DNA of 30,523 nucleotides from positions 1 to 30,523 of the IMG/VR virus record IMGVR_UViG_3300046753_000161; one strand, written 5' to 3'. Source of the stretch: a virus. A program made the position numbers and the translations under genes. This document shows, piece by piece, positions 1 to 7,343 of this stretch. The stretch's first letter is position 1. Each line of letters begins with the position of its first letter. The notes beneath the pieces were generated by a model. The model did no database searches. It saw only the letters and a program-made list of their open reading frames with translations, and was not told where the DNA came from.

Positions 1-522
1 TTCGAACAATTTTTAAACGAAAAGTCATATAGAATGACAGGTATCTACTCGGCCAAAGGTCTTGTAGGTAAAGTAATGCAAGCGTTTAGACAAGAGATTA
101 AAACGATAAAGTACGAAGGTATTAATATAGTAACTCAAGAAGAAGTTAATAAAGAATGGGCAAAGTTTGAAGACAAAGCTAAAAAGATTATTTTAGATCA
201 AGTAGAAAAAGGAGCAGGCGGCATGGATGGTATCTTATTTGTTACTGCTAATCTTTTTAATGGATTCGCCATAGATGAGGTTAATGGTTTAAATCGTGAA
301 GATTCAGATACATTATATCTTTCATACGAGGTAGTAATTAATGTAGGCTTTATGGATGATGTTAACGGTAAAAAATTCGCTAGAAAAATCGATAAGACCG
401 GAATGATGAATTCCCCGTTATCATACGAAAAGGAAGTTATTTACGGTAAATATGACGAGTCGGTTGGTAACAACAATCTAGAAATTAGAGATAGCGAATA
501 TATCCAAATAGACAGAAAATAA
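1..522 (+). CDS. Probable internal head protein, 5' end outside window
   Basis: The reading frame is already open at base 1 and continues to the TAA at 520-522, so the gene starts upstream. The first codons read FEQFLNE, which resembles the T4 internal-protein capsid-targeting sequence (MKTYQEFIAE in T4) and ends in an LxE match to the gp21 prohead-protease cleavage rule. I infer that the protein is packed into the prohead and trimmed after this Glu. The ATG at 34 is in frame but would remove the tag, so I do not treat it as the start. The remaining 160 or so residues are mixed alpha/beta with no motif I recognise. The next gene starts one base after the stop. Its position before another candidate virion protein supports a structural role. 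The function is unknown beyond that. Confidence 0.55.
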   Translation, partial: FEQFLNEKSYRMTGIYSAKGLVGKVMQAFRQEIKTIKYEGINIVTQEEVNKEWAKFEDKAKKIILDQVEKGAGGMDGILFVTANLFNGFAIDEVNGLNREDSDTLYLSYEVVINVGFMDDVNGKKFARKIDKTGMMNSPLSYEKEVIYGKYDESVGNNNLEIRDSEYIQIDRK

Positions 523-523
523 T

Positions 524-2242
524 ATGCCTTCTGTAAGTAAGTCACAACAAAGATTAATGGGCATGGCATACGCTGTTAAATCCGGCGATATGAAAATCTC
601 AGACATCGACCCAGCTTACAGAGACAAAGTAAAATCATTATCAGACGGAATGACAAAGAAAGACTTAAAGAAATACGCTTCAACAAAACATGATAATTTA
701 CCAGAGACGGTAGACGAAGCATTTATTGGACCGTTTGTATTTAATGACAGTATGTCAGATGAAGAATTACTAGGAATGTATAATGGAGCATTAGATGGTT
801 ATGCTAACTATGCTAAAGGAATGCACTACTCTAAATCGGAATACAAGAAAGCTTACCAAGAAATTGAAAAGATCTTAAAAAAGCGAGGTGTTGCAGTAGA
901 TGAAGATTTTGCGCATGCAGCACAGAACATTACTCCTAGCGCAAACATTGGAGGTATGGGTCCTGTGGTTCTACCTTCTGATGGTGGTGTAGGTTCTGGT
1001 GACGTTCCTTCAGTTGCAGATATTGATGATGACGAGGAAGAGGCTAAGAAAGATAAAACAAAAAAGAAATTAGAGATGGAAAACTTTAATCTATATACAC
1101 AGTTTAATTCATTTGTAGGTGAATCATTGGTTAGCGAGGCATTTAAGTTTGGTAAGAAAAATCAATATTCAATTGATGATGTTAATGAATCCTATGGTTT
1201 TTGGGGTACATTAGATACTGCTGGTTTTAGACGTAAAGATATTGAAGACTGTTGGCATTCTGCAATGGCATGGTTAACTGAAGCTTACAAATTCTCTGAT
1301 GCCGGAGCACTTTACTACTTAAACGCAAAAGCAGGTAGATGGATTGCAGATCAAGTTATCGAACAAAAAGGTAATAAAGATGTAGTCGATGTATTAGAAG
1401 ACTATGCTACTGATGCTGAATGGAAGAAGTGGTCAAAAGAGTATAATAAGTTCGCTCAAGAGGAAATGATGTCAGAAGCGACGGACTCCAAAATTTATGA
1501 AGAGGCCTTACTTGAAAACGCAGTAAGAGATTTACATTTTGAAACTGATCCAAAGAAAGCTGAAGATATGAAGATTGCAATCGGTACATCTCAGGGAGAA
1601 GTTACAAGAAGAAAGCAAATTGAAGGTGGTGAATATTCTTTAAGAAGATTTAGAAAAGAGATTAAATATGGTGACGGTAAAGACTTAGGAGTATTTCTCC
1701 CAGGTTCTTATGACGCTGCCACTTCTACATTAGGAGACGGACCACACAAGAAAGCGGTTAAGAAAGTAAAATGGAATAGAAAGAAATACGATCAATGGAT
1801 TGAAGATGTAGCTTCTAATGATGGTTGGAAGAATGCATTCGATATGGCACAAAATGCTAAACATGAACCAGGTCTATTACAATGGGCTAAGAAAGAATTT
1901 AGAGGTGAAGATGTAATGCAAAGAATTCAATGGGATATTGAAGCATTTGCAGAATCATTGGTTACCGAAAAGAAACTGGATAGAGATGCTATGATTAAGT
2001 GGATCGAAAAGTATATGGACTTTGTAAGAACTACTGAAGAGTTTAACGGTTCTCAAGGTGGTATCTGGGTTTCAGGTGAAAATATGGACGAGTATAAGGG
2101 TAGAGTAATTTATGACTACTACTCTGAAGACTACAAGAACAGAACGTTTGGTGTAGATAACAAGTGGGAAAAGGAACTTAATAAAAAAGGGTGGTATAGT
2201 GAATGGCATGATGCAGGCACATCCATGATTTGGCCACTATAA
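524..2242 (+). CDS. DUF3008-like phage protein with long C-terminal extension
   Basis: A protein of 572 residues. Residues 1-65 match the small phage family known as DUF3008 (pattern SVSKSQQRLMGMAYAVK, then ASTKHDNLPE), which is common in marine phages and has no known function. Residues 66-125 are helical. Residues 135-184 form a Gly/Pro/Asp-rich linker ending in a charged run (DDDEEEAKKDKTKKK). A second module starts near Met185 with NFNLYTQFNSFVGES, weakly similar to a capsid-targeting sequence, followed by about 370 Trp- and Lys-rich residues that I do not recognise. Met185 (ATG at 1076) follows an A-rich stretch like this phage's gene leaders, so a shorter 388-residue product is possible. 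DUF3008 proteins are usually stand-alone and under about 100 residues, so this looks like a fusion. It is followed by a strong terminator. The virion role is inferred only from position. Confidence 0.6.
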   Translation: MPSVSKSQQRLMGMAYAVKSGDMKISDIDPAYRDKVKSLSDGMTKKDLKKYASTKHDNLPETVDEAFIGPFVFNDSMSDEELLGMYNGALDGYANYAKGMHYSKSEYKKAYQEIEKILKKRGVAVDEDFAHAAQNITPSANIGGMGPVVLPSDGGVGSGDVPSVADIDDDEEEAKKDKTKKKLEMENFNLYTQFNSFVGESLVSEAFKFGKKNQYSIDDVNESYGFWGTLDTAGFRRKDIEDCWHSAMAWLTEAYKFSDAGALYYLNAKAGRWIADQVIEQKGNKDVVDVLEDYATDAEWKKWSKEYNKFAQEEMMSEATDSKIYEEALLENAVRDLHFETDPKKAEDMKIAIGTSQGEVTRRKQIEGGEYSLRRFRKEIKYGDGKDLGVFLPGSYDAATSTLGDGPHKKAVKKVKWNRKKYDQWIEDVASNDGWKNAFDMAQNAKHEPGLLQWAKKEFRGEDVMQRIQWDIEAFAESLVTEKKLDRDAMIKWIEKYMDFVRTTEEFNGSQGGIWVSGENMDEYKGRVIYDYYSEDYKNRTFGVDNKWEKELNKKGWYSEWHDAGTSMIWPL

Positions 2243-2266
2243 GGACAAACTTTTTACAAAATAATT

Positions 2267-2297
2267 AGCCTGATATTTTTTTATGTCAGGCTTTTTT
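2267..2297 (+). terminator. Intrinsic terminator after DUF3008-like gene
   Basis: AGCCTGA (2267-2273) pairs perfectly with TCAGGCT (2286-2292) and is followed by a T run to 2297. It lies 24 bases after the stop codon and separates the first two genes from the accessory and replication genes. Confidence 0.85.
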
Positions 2298-2314
2298 ATT
2301 ATATTAGTACTGTG

Positions 2315-2476
2315 ATGAACAAGAAAAAGAAACATGATGACAAATTAGACTTCAACGGAGGATGGTCTCCGGGTGAGGCTGCGCATCATATTTCTAAGAA
2401 GATGACACAACAAACAGTATCAGATAAAACTAAGTACTCAAGAAAGAAGAAACATAAAAATAAAGACGATGAGTAA
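2315..2476 (+). CDS. Small basic protein, 53 aa
   Basis: A short gene between the terminator and the phosphatase gene. It encodes 53 residues starting MNKKKKHDDKLDFNGGW and ending in a Lys/Arg-rich tail (KYSRKKKHKNKDDE). The stop overlaps the next start in ATGAGTAA, the tight packing seen throughout this genome, and this is the main support for it being real. The charge distribution, with basic ends around a small neutral centre, would suit a nucleic-acid or polymerase-binding peptide, but no family is recognised. A start at 2315 fits an operon that begins just after the terminator at 2297. Confidence 0.6.
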   Translation: MNKKKKHDDKLDFNGGWSPGEAAHHISKKMTQQTVSDKTKYSRKKKHKNKDDE

Positions 2477-3146
2477 AATAGTAGTAATAGGAGACATTCA
2501 CGGACACGTGAGTTGGAAGAAGATTATCGAGCTGAATCCTGATGCTACTGAGTTTGTATTCATTGGAGACTATTTTGATTCATTCTCAGTTTCACATGTA
2601 GAACAAATCTATAATTACAAAGAGATTATTGCATGGAAGGAATCTACTGATGTTAAGGTAACTATGCTGATCGGTAATCATGACTTTCACTATATGTCAG
2701 ATTGTGGTGGAAGATATGGTGGATATAATGTATGGCACGCACCGGAAATTGGTGAACTCTTAAAAGAAACTAAAGAACATTTACAAGTAGCATATCAGGT
2801 AGATAAGTTTTTATTTACGCATGCCGGCGTTTCGAAAGAATGGTATGAGGCCAATTTCCCAGAAGGTGGTAATATCCCAGAACAAATTAATGATCTATGG
2901 TCTTATGATAAGAGATCGTTTAATCATAGTGGTATGGAAATGTATGGTAATTATGATGGTGAAGGTCCAATGTGGATTAGACCTCAAGCCCTAAGACGTA
3001 ATCCTCTTAACGATACTATTATACAAGTCGTTGGGCATACTAATATGAAAGTGATCGACTATGATGATAATCACTATTTTGTTGACTCACTCCCGCATGA
3101 GTATCTTTGTATTGAAAATGGAGTCCCAGTTATCTACGAACTTTAG
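2469..3146 (+). CDS. PPP-family metallophosphatase (Ser/Thr phosphatase-like)
   Basis: A 225-residue calcineurin-like phosphoesterase. All metal-binding signatures of the PPP family are present in order: GDIHG at 8-12, GDYFD at 33-37, GNHD at 69-72, THAG at 117-120, and GHT at 189-191. This family removes phosphate from Ser/Thr (sometimes Tyr) residues with a two-metal centre, and related lambda and T4-type phage enzymes act on proteins or nucleotides. The length is close to lambda phosphatase (221 aa). It is cytoplasmic, with no signal peptide. The start overlaps the preceding small gene by eight bases. The substrate cannot be read from the sequence; bis-nucleoside tetraphosphatase activity is an alternative. 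Confidence 0.85.
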   Translation: MSKIVVIGDIHGHVSWKKIIELNPDATEFVFIGDYFDSFSVSHVEQIYNYKEIIAWKESTDVKVTMLIGNHDFHYMSDCGGRYGGYNVWHAPEIGELLKETKEHLQVAYQVDKFLFTHAGVSKEWYEANFPEGGNIPEQINDLWSYDKRSFNHSGMEMYGNYDGEGPMWIRPQALRRNPLNDTIIQVVGHTNMKVIDYDDNHYFVDSLPHEYLCIENGVPVIYEL

Positions 3147-3199
3147 TGAAACAAACTAGCATTCTTCTCTATAATAATTAAGATTTAATTAGTTATTTT

Positions 3200-3535
3200 A
3201 TGAGCAAGAACATTCTAAAAACAGCAGACGAAATTATTAACAACAGATCCGAAGAGAAAGAACGTATGTACGGTCCTTTCGAAGAAGGCATGAGACGTGC
3301 CGCGATGATCTGTTCAGGAATGACCGGTAAAGAATGGTCAGGTTCCGATATGTATGCAGCGCTTGTCGCACTTAAATTAAGCAGACATTCTTACAACTAT
3401 AAAGAAGACAATCTTCTAGATGCTGTCGCATATATCGGCGGCCTTGACAATTATATTAAGAAGTATGGCTATGGTGAAACTGAAAAGCCAATTAATTTAA
3501 CTGACGCAGACGCTGGATATGGAGACAAACAATAA
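3200..3535 (+). CDS. Conserved phage protein, DUF6378-like, 111 aa
   Basis: A 111-residue soluble helical protein. The pattern RMYGPFEEGMRRAAMI, followed by ALVALKLSRHSYNYKEDNL and LDAVAYIGGLDNY, resembles a small phage family annotated as DUF6378 that is often found near nucleotide-metabolism genes. The many Glu/Asp and His residues on predicted helices recall all-alpha NTP pyrophosphohydrolases, but I do not see a clear ExxE...ExxD arrangement, so the enzymatic idea is only a guess. The leader before the ATG is A/T-rich without a Shine-Dalgarno. The 3' end overlaps the next gene by 17 bases. Confidence 0.65.
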   Translation: MSKNILKTADEIINNRSEEKERMYGPFEEGMRRAAMICSGMTGKEWSGSDMYAALVALKLSRHSYNYKEDNLLDAVAYIGGLDNYIKKYGYGETEKPINLTDADAGYGDKQ

Positions 3536-4595
3536 CCTAGTCTATTTCACAGACCTAGAGAAAGACACTAATATACGTGTCGGTATTTCTGCACTAGTTG
3601 GAAAACTTAGTAGCAAACTAACTTCACATAAATCTGGATGGGCATTCCATCTAGCAAATCAATTAAAACATGCTGGTTACTCCAGTGTTTCTGTAATTAC
3701 AGATAACTCAGCTTGGAAGGCAGACGATTTCGACGTGATTCTTATTGAACATGGAATGGAATTTAAAGGCAATTTTAATATCTTCGGTGGGGCGAACGAT
3801 GACTTATACCATCAAATCATTAGAATGTTCGCTCCCGGTATACGTATGTATTCGCTCCACCACGATATGCCTTGTGTAGGCACTCTAATTGAGAAACGTT
3901 TAAAGACAGGTTCAGATCTTTTTAAAACCCTTGAGGTGCAAATAGAAGACGCTAAGGTAATCTGCGCTAGTATTCCCAGAGTAGATAAAATCCAAAATAC
4001 AGATAAACTCTGTTTTGGAGACTCACACAGTTTCAGTCAATATACTCCAGGTTACATGACTGATAGACATGATGGTCTAACTCTATTCGGTACTCTACGA
4101 AGAGGTATTCGCTCTTATGTACCTGAAAGCATCAAGTCACTGCGTATCTATCTAGGGAATATAGATATAAGACACCATCTTATGAGACAGGATAATCCTG
4201 CTAAATCTCTAAAAGAAATGGTATCTAATTATGAACAACAATTAATCGATTTAGAAATTGATGATATTGAAGTTATTCAGGCTCTTCCAATTGAGAATGA
4301 GTCTAGACCACTACCAAAGACTGGTTACTATAAAGATACTCCTTTTATGGGTAGTTGGGCTGAAAGAACTGAACTTGTAAAAGAGTTCAATAGATTGATA
4401 AGAGAAATGTGTACTAGAAATGAGTGGAAAACTTGGAAACATCCAGAAGTATTCTATAATTCATTTGGTGAATTAACATTTGATGTAATGGAAAAACCAA
4501 AATCAGTTCACATTGCTAGAGAGTACTATCGTTGGGATTTAGTCAATGATGAACCTAACAAAAAATTAATAAAAGTAACACAAGCATTATTTTAA
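3519..4595 (+). CDS. SGNH-hydrolase-like protein with Rossmann-like N-terminal half
   Basis: A 358-residue protein in two apparent parts. Residues 15-125 look like a nucleotide-binding alpha/beta half; the stretch DFDVILIEHG...NIFGGAND...RMYSLHHDMP is loosely reminiscent of the N-terminal half of T4 beta-glucosyltransferase (which has NFFGG followed by IYYLFTDIRLP). That resemblance is from memory and weak. Residues 160-335 carry SGNH-hydrolase blocks: GDSHS at 167-171 with candidate nucleophile Ser169, GNID at 213-216, and a late His331 in KSVHIAREYYRW. The usual Asp of the DxxH block is absent (KSVH), so catalysis is uncertain. It lies with enzymes rather than virion genes and overlaps the next small gene by one base (TAATG). 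Best described as a conserved phage protein, possibly an esterase or sugar/DNA-modifying enzyme. Confidence 0.5.
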   Translation: METNNNLVYFTDLEKDTNIRVGISALVGKLSSKLTSHKSGWAFHLANQLKHAGYSSVSVITDNSAWKADDFDVILIEHGMEFKGNFNIFGGANDDLYHQIIRMFAPGIRMYSLHHDMPCVGTLIEKRLKTGSDLFKTLEVQIEDAKVICASIPRVDKIQNTDKLCFGDSHSFSQYTPGYMTDRHDGLTLFGTLRRGIRSYVPESIKSLRIYLGNIDIRHHLMRQDNPAKSLKEMVSNYEQQLIDLEIDDIEVIQALPIENESRPLPKTGYYKDTPFMGSWAERTELVKEFNRLIREMCTRNEWKTWKHPEVFYNSFGELTFDVMEKPKSVHIAREYYRWDLVNDEPNKKLIKVTQALF

Positions 4596-4756
4596 TGAAA
4601 AGATATAAAATATTAATAACACCATTAACAAAAACCGGAGGGAGAGGAGATGCTCCATATACCATTGAATTAGAAACCGATCGACTAGAGTGGTCGATAG
4701 AGCAGTACCAAAGAAATAGAGCTGCCTTTTCATGGGAAGTTGTAGATGAAAATTAA
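4595..4756 (+). CDS. Small protein, 53 aa, unknown
   Basis: A short gene filling the gap between two larger ones. It starts in the TAATG overlap at 4593-4597 and ends inside the next gene (ATGAAAATTAA at 4746-4756). The 53 residues begin MKRYKILITPLTKTGGRG and end SWEVVDEN. The predicted fold is a short beta-alpha-beta unit with no known motif. Overlaps at both ends are the main evidence that it is translated. It may act with the neighbouring SGNH-like or helical protein. Confidence 0.6.
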   Translation: MKRYKILITPLTKTGGRGDAPYTIELETDRLEWSIEQYQRNRAAFSWEVVDEN

Positions 4757-5963
4757 AACCACAAAATATTACGACGAGTTTATTCGCTACTATGAGTTAG
4801 CACTAGACCAGCAGAAGAAATCCAACTTAGGTCATATTCCACATGCTGAGTCTAAGATGCAAGACCCTCTTATGGAGCAAATAGAGCTATATGATGTTGT
4901 AGAAAGAAAGTTTGCAGGATTTAGTCAAATTGTAAATGATGTATTTTACGGTTGGACTGAAGAACACCCATATTGGTCAAGAATGCAGGCAGGTCTTTAT
5001 ACTGAACAGCGTAAAGATGTTGCTACTAATTGGACTGGTAAACAAGAAGTCTTTGGCCTACCAGAATGGCTTTACATATTCATATTACATAGAGTATGTG
5101 GTTCTGCAATTAACTATGCAACTAAACCTAGCGGCTACCACAATACGCTTCTATTTGATCTGTGGCAATCCGATACAATAGAGCAAATGTGTGAACAGGT
5201 GAAGGCAGCTACAAAATCATTTTACACTTCAGTTGGGTATCAATTCCCAGCATTCCCAAAACCCCCACAGCCAGAAGTAAATGAAGATTCATTTGTTGGC
5301 ATGGCAAACTTTGAAGGCCCTCAGTTTACTTACAAGAGAGGTGGCGACTATTTCCTATGTGAATTTGCACCACGCCTAGCTAGAGACATGGCTAAGTACT
5401 TAGAAGAGGGTGGTAAGAAAGACCTAAGAGAATTGGGCCAATGGATGTTTGATTGGAATGTTGCAAACGGATTAAGACAATATAAATTCCAATATGCAGC
5501 AGTTTTAGCAGATGTAGCAGATTGGTTTCCACAGTATGTTAACAAGGACTCAATGTTCTACTATGGTACGAATGCAATAGAATGTATTGGTTATCTAGCA
5601 GATCCTGTAGAAGGCAAGGGTAAGAAATCAGAACCTTTCCTAGATGCAGTGATGACAAAAATATATGAACAAACAGGCAGTCTTCCGTATAACGCAGAAG
5701 ATGTAGCATGTGACTTTATTAGATGGATTGAAAACTATATGAGACCAGGAGCTGACTATGCACATATTGATATGGACGGAGTTTGGAATTCTTCAGTAAT
5801 TAAAGACCATCCATTCGGTAGACAAAAAGCAATGTTAGACTTAGGGCTAATAGAAACATTTAACGGAATGAAACATCATCCTTCCGATGATAAAATAATT
5901 GCAGAAGCTGGTATAACAGTAGAAGCATATAAGAAAAAAGTAGCAGAATTTTATGGCGCATAA
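4746..5963 (+). CDS. Helical protein of unknown family, possible nucleotide/DNA modification enzyme
   Basis: A 405-residue, mostly alpha-helical, Trp- and aromatic-rich soluble protein. I do not recognise the family with certainty. Residues 40-140 (DPLMEQIELYDVVERKF, then RMQAGLYTEQRKDVATNW and FILHRVCGSAINYATKPSGYH) recall in style the helical domains that Iyer and co-workers described in thymidine hypermodification systems (first named alpha-glutamyl/putrescinyl thymine pyrophosphorylases, later hmdU DNA kinase helical domains). No alignment was possible. Conserved-looking polar positions include His114, Arg115 and Tyr131. The gene overlaps the PLP-enzyme gene by 11 bases, so the two are probably translated together and may act on one substrate. 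Gene 56 follows. No thymidylate or dCMP hydroxymethylase gene is visible in this window, which weakens a base-modification reading. Confidence 0.45.
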   Translation: MKIKTTKYYDEFIRYYELALDQQKKSNLGHIPHAESKMQDPLMEQIELYDVVERKFAGFSQIVNDVFYGWTEEHPYWSRMQAGLYTEQRKDVATNWTGKQEVFGLPEWLYIFILHRVCGSAINYATKPSGYHNTLLFDLWQSDTIEQMCEQVKAATKSFYTSVGYQFPAFPKPPQPEVNEDSFVGMANFEGPQFTYKRGGDYFLCEFAPRLARDMAKYLEEGGKKDLRELGQWMFDWNVANGLRQYKFQYAAVLADVADWFPQYVNKDSMFYYGTNAIECIGYLADPVEGKGKKSEPFLDAVMTKIYEQTGSLPYNAEDVACDFIRWIENYMRPGADYAHIDMDGVWNSSVIKDHPFGRQKAMLDLGLIETFNGMKHHPSDDKIIAEAGITVEAYKKKVAEFYGA

Positions 5964-6849
5964 TAACCACACAGAATTACTTATGAACCAGGATCTAAAT
6001 CTGATGATGCCGAACAAACAGGCATGGTTGGATTTAGCAGGTGATTGGCAAGATCCATTTGAGGCTCCACAATTAGTAGACCATGATGGATTTAAAGTAG
6101 TCAGAGAAGACCTAATGGGTTTTGGTTCTAAGTGTAGATTTGGAGATATTCTAGTTAGTACTTGTAAACAAGATACTCTAGTCTATGTTCAACCTAGATA
6201 TGGATTTGCAGGTATCTCGCTTGCATATTTAGCAAATAAGTATAATAAGAAACTTGTACTATTTAGTCCAAGTCAAAAAGAGATTTCAGATCATCAGGCA
6301 ATTTGTGTTGAGATGGGAGCTGAAATGAAATTTAAGAGAATTGCAGCAATGCCAGTCTTAAATGCTCACGCTAAGAAATGGGCAGAAGATAATGGAGCAT
6401 TTTTTATTCCTTTAGGACTTCGCCATGAATTGGTTACAGCAGCCGCTGTGAAGGTCGCACACGATCTTGCAGAGAAACATGGTTATCCAGAAGAAGTATG
6501 GTCAGCAATATCTACTGGCGTTCTACAACGCTCTTTACAAATAGCTTGGCCTGATGCTAAGTTTAATGGAGTTGCAGTAGCAAGAAATATTAAGAAGGGT
6601 GAAAGAGGTATTGCAACTATTTGGTCACATCCAAAGGCATTTACACAAGATGTAGACCCACAATATAATCCACCATTTCCATCGGCTATGAATTACGATG
6701 CGAAGGCTTGGGAGTTCATGACAAAGCATGGAAGTCCTGGCGCCTGGTTCTGGAATGTAGGTGGAGATCCTAAGCCTGAGAAGGCTGATACAAAGTTGTT
6801 AACAAAATCGTATAGAGATTGGGGACAAGAACTTGAAACAGATAAGTAA
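5953..6849 (+). CDS. Fold-type II PLP-dependent enzyme (ACC deaminase/D-cysteine desulfhydrase-like)
   Basis: A 298-residue protein. Residues 50-65 read VREDLMGFGSKCRFGD, matching the ACC deaminase/D-cysteine desulfhydrase signature REDL..GGxKxRk; Lys60 is the expected PLP Schiff-base lysine. Two Rossmann-like segments follow: QPRYGFAGISLAYLANKY with KLVLFSP (substrate side), and IPLGLRHELVTAAAVKVA with VWSAISTGVLQRSLQIA. The last stands where family members have the Gly-rich phosphate-binding SGGTxxG loop, and the change to STGVLQR is unusual. Known relatives catalyse beta- or gamma-elimination or replacement on amino acids. In some phages PLP enzymes work on amino-acid-modified thymines, and the overlap with the upstream helical protein makes a similar role possible here, but that is inference. 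It is about 30 residues shorter than bacterial ACC deaminases. Confidence 0.7.
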   Translation: MAHNNHTELLMNQDLNLMMPNKQAWLDLAGDWQDPFEAPQLVDHDGFKVVREDLMGFGSKCRFGDILVSTCKQDTLVYVQPRYGFAGISLAYLANKYNKKLVLFSPSQKEISDHQAICVEMGAEMKFKRIAAMPVLNAHAKKWAEDNGAFFIPLGLRHELVTAAAVKVAHDLAEKHGYPEEVWSAISTGVLQRSLQIAWPDAKFNGVAVARNIKKGERGIATIWSHPKAFTQDVDPQYNPPFPSAMNYDAKAWEFMTKHGSPGAWFWNVGGDPKPEKADTKLLTKSYRDWGQELETDK

Positions 6850-6878
6850 TTTTAACTATAAAATACAAATAACAAAAT

Positions 6879-7343
6879 ATGGCGAACGCAGATAACAAAT
6901 GTGCCGATCTCGAGGTACAAGATTTCCACTCGGAAGCAGAAGACACACTAGGCCTGATTTACAATAAACAGGTAGAACTACAAAAGCGTTTAGGTTTTGA
7001 CTTTACAGGTTGGAACTTAAAACAAATTGCAGACTTCTGGTGTGTTAACAAACATGCAATGAGTGATGAACTAAATGAAATGTTTGATGCCTTAGGAGGT
7101 ATCAACGATGGTATCGCTTCTGGTGCTTGGAAGTATTGGAAAAGCACACACAAAGAAGCAGAGAACATGAAGATCGAGGATTTGACAGAGGCAGATAAGT
7201 TAGAACTCTTTTATGAATGGATCGATGGATTGCACTTTTATATGAACTTTGCAATTTCTATTGGTATGACTTCTAAAGATATTGTTAACTTGTACATGGC
7301 GAAGAACGCAGAAAACCATGACCGTCAAAACCGAGGATATTAA
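6879..7343 (+). CDS. 56: dUTPase/dCTPase, T4 gp56-like
   Basis: A 154-residue all-alpha nucleoside triphosphate pyrophosphohydrolase. The C-terminal half aligns closely with T4 gp56 (171 aa): WKYWKSTHKEAENM, then LGLGM-type ISIGM, and the ending KNAENHDRQNRGY against KNKENFARQDRGY in T4. The expected magnesium ligands are E64xxE67 and E113xxD116. The enzyme converts dUTP (and in T4 dCTP) to the monophosphate, keeping uracil out of DNA and supplying dUMP for dTTP synthesis. Whether dCTP is also used cannot be told from sequence. The gene sits directly before the polymerase, sharing a base at TAATG. The A-rich leader 6850-6878 has no Shine-Dalgarno. Confidence 0.9.
   Translation: MANADNKCADLEVQDFHSEAEDTLGLIYNKQVELQKRLGFDFTGWNLKQIADFWCVNKHAMSDELNEMFDALGGINDGIASGAWKYWKSTHKEAENMKIEDLTEADKLELFYEWIDGLHFYMNFAISIGMTSKDIVNLYMAKNAENHDRQNRGY

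Noticed and set aside
4936-5181. 81-codon frame inside the helical protein gene
   Set aside because: Overlaps a larger, tightly packed gene in another frame and shows no family features.
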